In this document: one piece after another, positions 21,909 to 30,324 of the stretch
How the letters are laid out: each line of letters starts with the position of its first letter
Position numbering within the stretch: position 1 is the first letter of the stretch
Assembly (NCBI GenBank): GCA_045599945.1
Contig: JAZRWY010000054.1
Location: 1 to 30,324 of the forward strand
Length of the DNA: 30,324 nt
Source: UMGS973 sp045599945
GTDB lineage: Bacteria; Bacillota; Clostridia; Peptostreptococcales; Anaerovoracaceae
Reading direction: 5' to 3'
Notes under the pieces: model-generated
Told to the model about the DNA's origin: nothing
Databases searched by the model: none
What the model saw: only the letters and a program-made list of their open reading frames with translations
Program-made: the position numbers and the translations under genes

Positions 21909-24500
21909 ATGAATTTAGAGAAATTTACAACAAATGCACAGACTGCAGTAGTGAGCAGCCAGAACATTGCCATTGAATACGGCAATCAGGAGATGACCTG
22001 TGAACACCTGCACATGGCGCTTCTGACACAGGAAAACGGACTCATACCGAAGCTCATAAAATACATGGGTGCGGACAGCGAACTTGTACGCATTGATGTA
22101 CAAAGAGAACTGGAAAAGCTTCCAAAAGTACAGGGAGCGACAGAGGGGCTCTATGCAGACAGGAGATTCAATCAGGCGCTGATGAATGCTGAAAAGGAAG
22201 CAGGGAGCTTCAAGGATGAGTATGTAAGCGTGGAACATATCTATCTTGCGCTTATTGCCGACAAGACCATCGCTTCTGCAAAGATTTTCAAGAAGCATGG
22301 AATCACAAGAGAAAAATTCCTCGAAAGCCTTTCGAAGGTCAGAGGAAACCAGAGAGTCACAAGTGCGGATCCGGAAGGAAACTATGAGGCGCTTACCAAG
22401 TATGGAAGAGACCTTGTAGAGATGGCAAGGCAGGGAAAACTGGACCCTGTTATCGGAAGAGATGCTGAGATCCGGCATACCATCCAGATTCTCTGCAGAA
22501 GAACCAAGAACAATCCGGTCCTGATTGGTGAGCCCGGAGTAGGGAAAACTGCAGTAGTGGAAGGCCTTGCCCAGAGAATTCTAAACGGCGACGTTCCGGA
22601 AGGGCTGAAGGATAAGACCATCTTCGCGCTGGACATGGGAGCACTCATTGCAGGCGCCAAGTTCAGAGGTGAATTTGAAGAAAGGCTCAAGGCTGTGCTC
22701 AGCGAAATAGAAAAATCTGAGGGGCGAATCCTTCTTTTCATCGATGAAATCCATAATATTGTCGGAGCTGGAAAGACCGAAGGCTCCATGGATGCAGGAA
22801 ATCTTTTAAAGCCTAAGCTGGCAAGAGGAGAGCTTCACTGCATCGGTGCAACGACTCTGGATGAGCACAGAAAGTATCTGGAAAAGGATGCTGCGCTTGA
22901 GAGAAGATTCCAGAAGGTAATGGTAGACCAGCCGACCGTAGAGGATACAATCTCAATCCTGAGAGGCCTTAAGGAAAGATTCGAGATCCATCATGGCGTA
23001 AGGATCACGGACTCCGCGCTGGTAGCATGCGCGACGTTATCTGACAGATATATCTCGGACAGATTTCTTCCAGACAAGGCCATCGACTTGATGGACGAGG
23101 CAGCAGCAAGAATCAGGACGGAGATTGATTCCATGCCTGCAGAACTTGATGAGATTGCAAGAAAGGTCATGCAGCTTGAAATTGAACGACAGGCGCTAAA
23201 GAAGGAAGAGGACAAGGGGTCGGTTGTAAGGCTTGAAAACATTGAAAAAGAACTTGCAGTTCTGAAAGAGGATGAAATGGCAATGAAGGCCCAGTGGGAA
23301 TCTGAAAAGAATGCCATCTCCGAGGTAAAGGATATCAAGCAGGAAATCGAGGATATCCGCCACAGGATTGAAGAGGCGGAAAGAGCATATGACCTTGAAA
23401 AGCTGGCCCAGCTCAAATATGGAGAGCTTCCGGCAAAGGAAAAGGAACTTGAGGAAAAGAAGGCTCTTGCGGACAAGGCAGAGGAAGGAAGACTTCTGAA
23501 AGAGGAAGTGACAGAAGAGGAGATTGCAGAGGTTATTTCAGGCTGGACAGGAATTCCGATTGCAAAGCTTGTGGAATCTGAAAAGGAAAAGCTCCTGAAG
23601 CTTCCGGAAATCCTTCACAGAAGAGTCATCGGCCAGGACGAAGGCATCCAGGCGGTATCTGAAGCAATACTTAGAGCAAGAGCCGGACTTAAGGACGAGA
23701 ACAGACCGATCGGGTCGTTCATCTTCCTTGGACCTACAGGCGTAGGTAAGACAGAACTTGCCAAGGCACTTTCAGAAGCGCTGTTTGATTCAGAAGCGAA
23801 CATGGTGCGGATTGACATGTCAGAATACATGGAGAAGCATTCCGTTTCAAGGCTGGTTGGAGCGCCTCCGGGATATGTAGGCTATGATGAAGGCGGACAG
23901 CTCACGGAAGCAGTCAGAAGAAAGCCATATTCCGTTATTCTCTTTGATGAGATTGAAAAGGCGCATCCGGATGTATTCAACATCCTTCTTCAGCTTCTTG
24001 ATGATGGAAGACTTACAGACAATCAGGGAAGAACCGTTGACTTCAAGAATACCATCGCCATCATGACATCAAACATCGGAAGCAGCACTCTAATTGACAA
24101 CATCAGAGAAGATGGAACCATTTCAGATGAAGTAAAAGAGAGCGTAGAAACACAGATGAAGTCCCACTTCAGGCCTGAGTTCCTGAATAGGATCGATGAC
24201 ATCGTAGTATTCAGCCCTCTTACCAAATCTCAGATCGGAGAGATCATCGGACTGGGAGTAAAGGGCCTTAAGAAGAGACTGGAAGAAAAGGAAATGAGCC
24301 TTGTGCTTGACGATTCTGCAGTAGACCTGATTGCAGGGGAGGCATATGACCCGAACTACGGAGCAAGACCTGTAAACAGATACATCCAGAAGCATATTGA
24401 AACAAGAGTTGCAGAGATGATCATAAGAGGCGAAGCCGTACCAGGCCAGACCATCAGAATTACGGCAGAAGATGGCGTTCTGAAATATGAAGCGGAATAA
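21909..24500 (+). CDS. clpB: ATP-dependent disaggregase ClpB
   Basis: An 863-residue Hsp100 protein of full length. An N-terminal double-repeat domain spans about 1-150 (FTTNAQTAVVSSQNIAIEYG). NBD1 has Walker A GEPGVGKT at 207-214 and Walker B LLFIDEIHNIVGAG. The ClpB-specific coiled-coil middle domain covers about 400-540. NBD2 has Walker A GPTGVGKT at 608-615 with VILFDEIEKAHPDVF. The C-terminus carries ARPVNRYIQKHIE. There is no ClpP-binding IGF loop to be expected, in line with a disaggregase working with DnaK. AAAGGG precedes the start. Expression is heat-inducible through CIRCE/HrcA. It is a single-gene unit closed by a terminator. Confidence 0.97.
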   Translation: MNLEKFTTNAQTAVVSSQNIAIEYGNQEMTCEHLHMALLTQENGLIPKLIKYMGADSELVRIDVQRELEKLPKVQGATEGLYADRRFNQALMNAEKEAGSFKDEYVSVEHIYLALIADKTIASAKIFKKHGITREKFLESLSKVRGNQRVTSADPEGNYEALTKYGRDLVEMARQGKLDPVIGRDAEIRHTIQILCRRTKNNPVLIGEPGVGKTAVVEGLAQRILNGDVPEGLKDKTIFALDMGALIAGAKFRGEFEERLKAVLSEIEKSEGRILLFIDEIHNIVGAGKTEGSMDAGNLLKPKLARGELHCIGATTLDEHRKYLEKDAALERRFQKVMVDQPTVEDTISILRGLKERFEIHHGVRITDSALVACATLSDRYISDRFLPDKAIDLMDEAAARIRTEIDSMPAELDEIARKVMQLEIERQALKKEEDKGSVVRLENIEKELAVLKEDEMAMKAQWESEKNAISEVKDIKQEIEDIRHRIEEAERAYDLEKLAQLKYGELPAKEKELEEKKALADKAEEGRLLKEEVTEEEIAEVISGWTGIPIAKLVESEKEKLLKLPEILHRRVIGQDEGIQAVSEAILRARAGLKDENRPIGSFIFLGPTGVGKTELAKALSEALFDSEANMVRIDMSEYMEKHSVSRLVGAPPGYVGYDEGGQLTEAVRRKPYSVILFDEIEKAHPDVFNILLQLLDDGRLTDNQGRTVDFKNTIAIMTSNIGSSTLIDNIREDGTISDEVKESVETQMKSHFRPEFLNRIDDIVVFSPLTKSQIGEIIGLGVKGLKKRLEEKEMSLVLDDSAVDLIAGEAYDPNYGARPVNRYIQKHIETRVAEMIIRGEAVPGQTIRITAEDGVLKYEAE

Positions 24501-24537
24501 CCCTCATATTACTCATCAATAAATAGGACCAAAGTTG

Positions 24538-24574
24538 TAGCAGAGAGCGTAAAAGTTCTCTGCTATTTTTCTTT
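24538..24574 (+). terminator. Terminator of clpB
   Basis: A perfect 9-bp stem TAGCAGAGA/TCTCTGCTA with a 10-nt loop, followed by TTTTTCTTT. Confidence 0.85.
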
Positions 24575-24580
24575 CGTCTG

Positions 24581-24589
24581 TGGTACAAT
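24581..24589 (+). promoter_or_regulatory. Extended -10 promoter of the MMPL-family transporter gene
   Basis: TGGTACAAT with TACAAT at 24584-24589, 33 bases before the start codon. No good -35 is seen. Confidence 0.5.
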
Positions 24590-24622
24590 TCCAATATACA
24601 CAATGAAATTAGCGGGGAAAAC

Positions 24623-27600
24623 ATGAAGAAAATTTGTGAGTGGATCGTAAATAGAAGGCATATGGTATTTGGAATCATGACAGCACTGGTTATCCTGTGC
24701 GGTTTTCTGATGCTCAGAGTTGAGACCACATCAGACATGACCAGGTTCCTTTCGAATGAGTCATCCATGAAGCAGGGCGTTGACCTTCTTGAGGAGCAGT
24801 TTCCTGACATGGAGAATCAGAATACCATCCGGGTGATGTTCAAGGGCCTTTCTGAAAAGGAAGGGGACGCCCTGTTCGAAGAGCTTGAAGATATTCAGTA
24901 TGTCAGTGATGTTACATATGAATCAGATAATGAAGACTATGTAAAGGACCCATACAGGCTCTATATCCTTACAATGAAATACGATTATGAATCTGCGGAA
25001 GAGGATTCCATCATGGAAACCCTTCATGCAAAGTATGCAGATTATGACATGCAGATCAAGGATGACAATCCGAACTCATCAGAGCTTCCGGGGCCTGCAA
25101 TTCTGACGGCAATCGGCATTCTTGTGCTGATCATGATTGCCATGTGCGGGTCGTGGATCGAGCCGATTTTCTTCTTTCTTGCAATCGGATTTGCAGTAGT
25201 ACTTAATCTAGGAACAAACATATTCATGGATTACATAGCAAATGTAACTTTTGCCATTGCTGCCATACTGCAGCTGGTTCTGTCCATGGATTATTCCATT
25301 ATACTTTCGAACAGATTCCGGCAGGAACGGCTTGTAGTTCCGGATAAGAATGAAGCCATGGTATCTGCCATGGTCAAGGCATTTCCATCCATATGCTCAA
25401 GTTCTCTAACGACTTTCGTGGGACTTCTGTGCCTTGTATTCATGAGCTTCAAGATTGGACCGAATATTGGGATCGTTCTGGCAAAAGGCGTAATCTGTTC
25501 ACTTGTCTGTGTAATGACGCTGCTTCCGATCTTCCTTCTTACCTTTGACCATGCCATCCAGAAGACGGCAAAGAAGCCTATAAATGTGCCGACTGATAAG
25601 CTTGCAGCATTCAGCTACAGATTCAGAAAGCCGATACTTATCGCGTTCCTTCTGCTGTTTGCAGGTGCATATTTTGCCCATAACTATACGGAGACAACCT
25701 ATACACTGGAATATGAGGACCCTATAGCAAATGTGTTTGAAAAGACCAACCCGGTCATTGCAGTCTATGATAACAAAGATGAAAAGGGAGCAGAAGAAAT
25801 TGCCGACAGGATTGAAAAGGATCCGAAGGTAAAAGATGTATTAAGCTACTATACAACCCTTGGGAAAGAGTATACCGCAAAGAAGATGGAGACTGAGCTT
25901 AAGGACATGGCGGATGACAAGGCATCTACAGAGGACATGAATGAAGAGACTCTGAAGATGATCTACTATACGTACCACAGTGGAGAACTCCATCCAATCA
26001 CGCTTCCCGCATTTGCAGACTTTCTCAATGATGAGGTCATAGGGAATGATAATTTCGAGGATTTCCTTGATGATGGCATGGAGCAGGATATCCGTGACAT
26101 GAGAAAGTTCACAAGCAAGGAAAACCTTACTGCGAAGAAGACAATTGCGGGCCTGGCAGATTTCTTTGATATGAACCGGTCGGATGTAAAGGATCTTCTG
26201 GTCTACTACTATACAGAAAATGGTGGAATAAAGACAGGAAAGATGACGCCGGCAGGATTTGCATCATTTGCTGAAGAGATATCCAGGGGCAGCAAGTACG
26301 GCGACATGGTGAGCAGGTCAGATGCCAAAGACCTGAAGCAGCTGAAGACCTTTACAGATAAGGAGGCCATGACAAAGAAGAGAAGCGCATCTTCTGCAGC
26401 AGAGATCATCGGAATGGATAAGAGCCAGGCAGATCTTCTCTATGTTTATTCCTATGCACAGAATGAAAAATATACGCCGCCTTCGGTTACGCTGGAAAGC
26501 TTCGTTCAGTTCCTGAATGGAAAGGTGCTGAAGAATAAGGAAATGTCAGCGCAGATAACGGATGAGCAGAAAGCACAGCTTCAGATGCTTGCCGCATATA
26601 CAGATACAAAAACAATCACTTCGCCAATAGATGCCGCGCATCTTGGAGCCATGTTTGGAATGGAGACGGATATGGCATCTCAGCTTCTGATGATGTCAGG
26701 AGTAGAAACCATGAGTCCATATGACTTTGCAGGCGTCATAGTATCCATGCAGCCGGACAATGCCCAGGTACAGCAGCTGAAGGGTCTGATGGATGCATCA
26801 CTTTCCGGACAGAAGATGAGCATTTCCCAGATGTCCCAGATTCTTGGCATGAAAGAACCCGATCTTAAAGTGATGTATGCATATTACGACTACCTTTATG
26901 GAGATACTGCATTCCGGATGAGCGTGCAGGAGGTTATTGAAGCTGCATTGAGGCAGTCAGATTCAGCGGAGCTTCAGAGACTGAAGAAGATTATCGATGC
27001 ATCTGTAGAAGGAAAGAAACTGGAATATTCGGATATGGCATCCCTTCTTGGAATGAAGAAATCCGATTCTAAATCTTTATATATCCTTCATGCTGCAGAG
27101 CATGGAGATACATCCGCATGGGGCCTTTCGCCTGCCGCTTTCATCACATTCCTGAATGATGATGTCCTCCATGGAGAATACAGCGACATGATAGAGGCCT
27201 CCCAGGCAGATGATCTTGCCATGGCAAAGGAGATGGTGGATGCTGTATTATCGGATAAGGAGTTTGCGCCGAAAGGCCTTGTTGACATGTTCGGTTCCTA
27301 TTCGGAGGACATGACAGAAAACTCCATGGAACTCCTGTATCTTCTCCATGGTTCTCATGAATACTATAAGCCGTGGTGGAAGATGAATCTGGACACACTG
27401 TTTACATATATCAGCGATGAACTCGTCAATGACAAGAGATTTGATGAAATGCTCACCGACGAGTTCCGAAAGGACATCGATGAGTATTCTAAGGATATTG
27501 ACGACGGAAGAGACCAGCTGGTAGGGCCGGATTATTCCATCATGCAGATTGTGACCACATATCCGCAGGAAGGGACTGAGACGGAAAATTTCATGAATGG

Positions 27601-28195
27601 TCTGGAAAAGGATTTCGGAAATCTTTCGGGGGATTATCACCTGATTGGAAACATGGCAATGAATCATGAAATGAGCAAGACCTTCGACCACGAGATGCTC
27701 CTCATTACGCTGCTGACGGCACTAGCAATCTTTGTAGTCGTAATGTTTACGTTCCGGTCGCTGGCGATACCTGCAATACTGGTGCTTCTCGTGCAGTGCG
27801 GCGTATTCCTGACGGTATCGTATATCGGGGCATCGGGAAACAGCATCTATTATCTTGCAATGCTGATTGTACAGTGCATATTGATGGGTGCAACCATCGA
27901 TTATGCAATTCTGTTTACCAACTACTATAGAGAGAACAGAGGCTCATTTAAAATAAAAGAAGCAGTAAAGAATGCATACAGAGGCTCGATCCACACAATC
28001 ATGACATCAGGCCTTATCATCTGCATCTGCACATTCATTCTTTCCTATACATATGGAGATCCATCGGTTGAGCAGATCTGCAGAACCATTTCCATCGGTG
28101 CATTCTGTGCAATAACCCTTATCCTGTTTGTGCTGCCGGGGGTGCTCTGCTGCATGGACCGGCTGATCATGAGAAAGCAGAAGGAGAAAGGCTAG
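24623..28195 (+). CDS. MMPL/RND-family transporter with a very large repeat-containing loop
   Basis: A 1190-residue membrane protein with the RND double layout. Segment 1 is at about 12-30, a first outer loop spans to about 155, and segments 2-6 lie at about 158-310 with the family motif MDYSIILSNRFRQE. Another membrane segment is at 338-355, and segments at about 1025-1180 carry TIDYAILFTNYYRENR. MMPL proteins export lipids or other hydrophobic compounds using the proton gradient. The second outer loop, about 357-1020, is exceptionally long and made mostly of degenerate ~80-residue repeats. The start has GGGG upstream. No terminator separates it from aspS, but aspS has its own strong promoter. 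The substrate is unknown. It could act in cell-envelope lipid transport. Confidence 0.88.
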   Translation: MKKICEWIVNRRHMVFGIMTALVILCGFLMLRVETTSDMTRFLSNESSMKQGVDLLEEQFPDMENQNTIRVMFKGLSEKEGDALFEELEDIQYVSDVTYESDNEDYVKDPYRLYILTMKYDYESAEEDSIMETLHAKYADYDMQIKDDNPNSSELPGPAILTAIGILVLIMIAMCGSWIEPIFFFLAIGFAVVLNLGTNIFMDYIANVTFAIAAILQLVLSMDYSIILSNRFRQERLVVPDKNEAMVSAMVKAFPSICSSSLTTFVGLLCLVFMSFKIGPNIGIVLAKGVICSLVCVMTLLPIFLLTFDHAIQKTAKKPINVPTDKLAAFSYRFRKPILIAFLLLFAGAYFAHNYTETTYTLEYEDPIANVFEKTNPVIAVYDNKDEKGAEEIADRIEKDPKVKDVLSYYTTLGKEYTAKKMETELKDMADDKASTEDMNEETLKMIYYTYHSGELHPITLPAFADFLNDEVIGNDNFEDFLDDGMEQDIRDMRKFTSKENLTAKKTIAGLADFFDMNRSDVKDLLVYYYTENGGIKTGKMTPAGFASFAEEISRGSKYGDMVSRSDAKDLKQLKTFTDKEAMTKKRSASSAAEIIGMDKSQADLLYVYSYAQNEKYTPPSVTLESFVQFLNGKVLKNKEMSAQITDEQKAQLQMLAAYTDTKTITSPIDAAHLGAMFGMETDMASQLLMMSGVETMSPYDFAGVIVSMQPDNAQVQQLKGLMDASLSGQKMSISQMSQILGMKEPDLKVMYAYYDYLYGDTAFRMSVQEVIEAALRQSDSAELQRLKKIIDASVEGKKLEYSDMASLLGMKKSDSKSLYILHAAEHGDTSAWGLSPAAFITFLNDDVLHGEYSDMIEASQADDLAMAKEMVDAVLSDKEFAPKGLVDMFGSYSEDMTENSMELLYLLHGSHEYYKPWWKMNLDTLFTYISDELVNDKRFDEMLTDEFRKDIDEYSKDIDDGRDQLVGPDYSIMQIVTTYPQEGTETENFMNGLEKDFGNLSGDYHLIGNMAMNHEMSKTFDHEMLLITLLTALAIFVVVMFTFRSLAIPAILVLLVQCGVFLTVSYIGASGNSIYYLAMLIVQCILMGATIDYAILFTNYYRENRGSFKIKEAVKNAYRGSIHTIMTSGLIICICTFILSYTYGDPSVEQICRTISIGAFCAITLILFVLPGVLCCMDRLIMRKQKEKG
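25880..27410 (+). repeat. Degenerate tandem repeats coding for the MMPL extracytoplasmic loop
   Basis: The protein pattern 'LL-x-YxY..E' recurs about seven times, near residues 444, 524, 602, 684, 746, 814 and 900 of the transporter. Most copies follow with FxxFLND(E/D)VL and then a helix rich in Leu/Lys/Asp (QLKTFTD, MRKFTSK). FGM-x-x-S(D/Q)-x-K/A precedes the next copy. Spacing runs from about 62 to 86 residues. DNA identity between copies is low, so these are old duplications rather than active recombination repeats. Confidence 0.65.
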
Positions 28196-28196
28196 G

Positions 28197-28225
28197 TTGC
28201 AAAGGAGCCGTTTATCGAGTATAAT
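28197..28225 (+). promoter_or_regulatory. Sigma-A promoter of aspS
   Basis: TTGCAA at 28197-28202, a 17-bp spacer and a perfect TATAAT at 28220-28225. It begins two bases after the MMPL stop codon. The leader is about 45 bases, too short for a T-box. Confidence 0.85.
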
Positions 28226-28277
28226 ATTATGGTTATTAAGTTAAAAAACAAATGATATATATGGAAAGGATACAAAA

Positions 28278-30056
28278 ATGTTTCAGTCAAGAACACATAA
28301 TTGTAATGAATTAAGAATTGAAAACGCCGGGGAAAAAGTCACCATCGTTGGCTGGATGGAAAATGTCAGAGAGGTCGGCAGGAACTTCGCATTCATGGTT
28401 GTAAGAGATTTCTATGGCACAACGCAGGTTGTAATCGAAACGGAAGAAATCATGAACCAGGTAAAGCCGCTGAACAATGAGACAACCATTTCCGTAACAG
28501 GTGTGGTAAGAGAAAGATCAAGCAAGAATCCTAAGCTTCCGACAGGAGACATTGAAGTCGTTCCTGAAACCATCGAAGTATTGGGTAAGTGCATATATAA
28601 CGAGCTTCCGTTTGAAATCAACAGAAGTAAGGAAGCGGATGAAAATGTAAGATTAAAGTACAGATATCTGGATCTCAGAAATCCGGCTGTAAAGGACAAG
28701 ATCATCTTAAGATGCCAGGTTGTACAGGCGCTTAGAGCTGCAATGACAGAAAAGGGCTTCTTAGAGATTACAACGCCGATCCTTACCGCTTCATCACCGG
28801 AAGGCGCCAGAGACTACCTTGTTCCTGCAAGAAACCATCCGGGAAAGTTCTATGCTCTTCCGCAGGCTCCGCAGCAGTTCAAGCAGATCCTCATGACTTC
28901 AGGCTTCGACAGATACTTCCAGATTGCTCCTTGCTTCAGAGACGAAGATGCAAGAGCAGACAGATCGCCGGGTGAATTCTACCAGCTGGACATGGAGATG
29001 GCTTTTGCGGATCAGGATGATGTATTTGCAGTTCTGGAAGAGGTGCTTCCGCCAATCTTTGCAGAATATGGCATCTACAAGAGGGCATCCAAGCCGCCGT
29101 TCAGAAGAATCGCATACAATGATGCCATGGAAATCTATGGATCAGATAAGCCTGACCTTAGAATCGATCTTATCGTTCAGGATATCACGGAACTTGCAAA
29201 CAGAACGGAATTCGGACAGTTCCAGGGTCAGACGGTAAAGGCAATCGTAGTACCGGATTTCAAGGAAACAAGAAAGTTCATCGACAAACTGTGTGCAGAG
29301 GTTGAAGTACAGACTGCAAACAAGCCGTACTGGTTCAAGGTTGGCGAAGACGGAAGTCTTTCCGGGGGCGTTTCCAAGTTCTTTGCGGATTTCAAGGATG
29401 AGATTACAGAAGCTCTTGATCTTAAGCCGGGCTGCTTTGTTGGAATCACTGCAGGCAAGAAGCTTGCTGCACAGAAGACGGCAGGCGTTCTTCGTAAAGT
29501 ATTAGGAAATAATGTGGAAGGCCATATGGATAGAGAACAGTTTGAATTCTGCTGGATTGTTGACTTCCCTATGTATGAAATAGGAGAAGAAAGCGGAGAA
29601 CTGGAATTCTGCCATAATCCGTTCTCCATGCCGCAGGGCGGCCTTCAGGCGCTGGAAGAAGCAGAAGGAAATCTGGAAAAGGAACTGGAACTGATGGCAT
29701 ATCAGTATGACCTCGTATGTAACGGCGTTGAGCTTTCATCAGGTGCAGTCAGAAACCATAACCCTGAAATCATGATCAAGGCATTTGAACTTGTTGGACT
29801 TGGTGAAGAAGACGTTAAGTCGAAGTTCCCTGCAATGTACAATGCATTCTGCTACGGAGCACCTCCTCATGCAGGCATCGCTCCTGGAGTTGACAGAATG
29901 GTAATGCTGATTGCAGGCGAAGAATCCATCAGAGAGATCATTCCGTTCCCAATGAACAAGAACGCACAGGATATCATGATGGGAGCTCCTACAGCAGTAG
30001 ATGAAAAGCAGCTGAACGATGTTCACATCAAGATTGATCTTCCAGAAGAAAAATAG
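28278..30056 (+). CDS. aspS: Aspartyl-tRNA synthetase
   Basis: A 592-residue class IIb synthetase. The N-terminal OB-fold anticodon domain spans about 1-105 (VTIVGWMENVREVGR). The catalytic core has motif 1 around LEITTPIL, motif 2 PCFRDEDARADRSPGEFYQLD, and motif 3 GAPPHAGIAPGVDRM. A bacterial-type insertion domain (GAD) lies between them at about 290-420. It charges tRNA-Asp. Motif 2 has the form RADRSPGEFYQLD and the tail FPMNKNAQDIMMGAP, closer to the alphaproteobacterial-type AspRS than to the E. coli/Bacillus form RADRQPEFTQ. Some enzymes of that type also charge tRNA-Asn, so dual specificity is possible. AAAGG precedes the start. Confidence 0.95.
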   Translation: MFQSRTHNCNELRIENAGEKVTIVGWMENVREVGRNFAFMVVRDFYGTTQVVIETEEIMNQVKPLNNETTISVTGVVRERSSKNPKLPTGDIEVVPETIEVLGKCIYNELPFEINRSKEADENVRLKYRYLDLRNPAVKDKIILRCQVVQALRAAMTEKGFLEITTPILTASSPEGARDYLVPARNHPGKFYALPQAPQQFKQILMTSGFDRYFQIAPCFRDEDARADRSPGEFYQLDMEMAFADQDDVFAVLEEVLPPIFAEYGIYKRASKPPFRRIAYNDAMEIYGSDKPDLRIDLIVQDITELANRTEFGQFQGQTVKAIVVPDFKETRKFIDKLCAEVEVQTANKPYWFKVGEDGSLSGGVSKFFADFKDEITEALDLKPGCFVGITAGKKLAAQKTAGVLRKVLGNNVEGHMDREQFEFCWIVDFPMYEIGEESGELEFCHNPFSMPQGGLQALEEAEGNLEKELELMAYQYDLVCNGVELSSGAVRNHNPEIMIKAFELVGLGEEDVKSKFPAMYNAFCYGAPPHAGIAPGVDRMVMLIAGEESIREIIPFPMNKNAQDIMMGAPTAVDEKQLNDVHIKIDLPEEK

Positions 30057-30072
30057 ACGATGAAAACATATG

Positions 30073-30102
30073 GTCCCGGAAGCGTGTGCTTTCGGGACTT
30101 TT
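30073..30102 (+). terminator. Terminator of aspS
   Basis: An 11-bp stem GTCCCGGAAGC/GCTTTCGGGAC (one G·U pair) with loop GTGT, followed by TTTTC. Confidence 0.85.
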
Positions 30103-30187
30103 CACATGGGGGAATAATGTAGGCATATCAATTGCAGGACGGCTGTGGTATATTTGATAGGGGATGAAAGAGAAAGAATAACTACAA

Positions 30188-30324
30188 GGTAGTGTCAAAT
30201 AGGTTATGAAAACACCGGGCAAAGAAAAATGCCCTGAATTGTACTTTGAATAGTAAATAGTAGAGCTTTCAGAGCGGAGCTGCCACCCTTGACAGCGCAC
30301 CGGGTCAATGCTGAACAGGCCTCA
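30188..30324. mobile_element. Possible end of an insertion sequence (IS256-like), cut by the window edge
   Basis: GGTAGTGTCAAATAGG at 30188-30203 resembles the terminal bases of IS256-family elements (TTTGACACTACC when read inward on the other strand). From here to the edge no host gene is seen. The stretch has no open frame that I can recognise. The transposase would lie outside the window, so this is tentative. Confidence 0.3.

Noticed and set aside
28226..28277. T-box riboswitch before aspS
   Set aside because: The leader from the strong promoter to the start is only about 45 bases, far too short for a T-box, and no terminator stem is present.

Overview
The window looks like a chromosomal segment from an anaerobic Firmicute of class Clostridia. 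Reasons are strong GGAGG-type ribosome binding sites, sigma-A promoters of TTGNNN-N17-TATAAT form, a perfect CIRCE heat-shock operator before clpB, a TRAP transporter under a sigma-54 regulator, a CPC/CLC/CHC ferredoxin:thioredoxin-reductase-like protein, and a short protein resembling the C-terminal end of anaerobic ribonucleotide reductase. Family or genus cannot be fixed from sequence reading alone. No prophage, CRISPR array or rRNA is seen. A possible insertion-sequence end lies at the far right edge.

Left part (1-6.8 kb): a small NrdD-tail-like gene (minus), tRNA-Arg(CCT), then a minus-strand catabolic or uptake operon read right to left: an ornithine-cyclodeaminase/mu-crystallin family enzyme, then TRAP transporter dctP, dctQ and dctM. 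A clear -24/-12 (sigma-54) promoter lies before the enzyme gene. The gene immediately upstream encodes a PAS-AAA+-Fis sigma-54 activator, so the cluster reads as one self-contained ligand-sensing, uptake and conversion module.

Middle (6.8-18.5 kb), mainly plus strand: a PHP hydrolase and an MBL hydrolase as a pair; pgeF, whose stop codon lies inside tRNA-Arg(CCG); a pair of overlapping G3E (CobW-like) metal GTPases, the first with a His-rich metal loop and the second apparently fused to a YcgQ/DUF1980-like domain; and a frameshifted secreted beta-helix protein. Then come a 3-methyladenine glycosylase (minus), an acyl-ACP thioesterase, cvpA (minus), tadA translationally coupled to an Ig-like single-pass membrane protein with a Lys/Ala-rich tail, ispE, and a GntR/FCD regulator.

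Right part (18.5-30.3 kb): on the minus strand, an orphan EutH-like permease, an HtrA protease, thioredoxin and the FTR-like protein; then on the plus strand HrcA/CIRCE-controlled clpB, a 1190-residue MMPL/RND transporter with a very large repeat-containing extracytoplasmic loop, and aspS. HtrA, Trx/FTR and ClpB form a loose protein-quality and redox-stress neighbourhood. Genes are tightly packed. In two convergent pairs, the shared terminator stem includes stop codons.

The strongest leads for follow-up are the sigma-54/TRAP/cyclodeaminase module, the G3E-DUF1980-like fusion, the degenerate ~80-residue repeats in the MMPL loop, and the pgeF-tRNA overlap. No single locus here can be claimed as an entirely new system.
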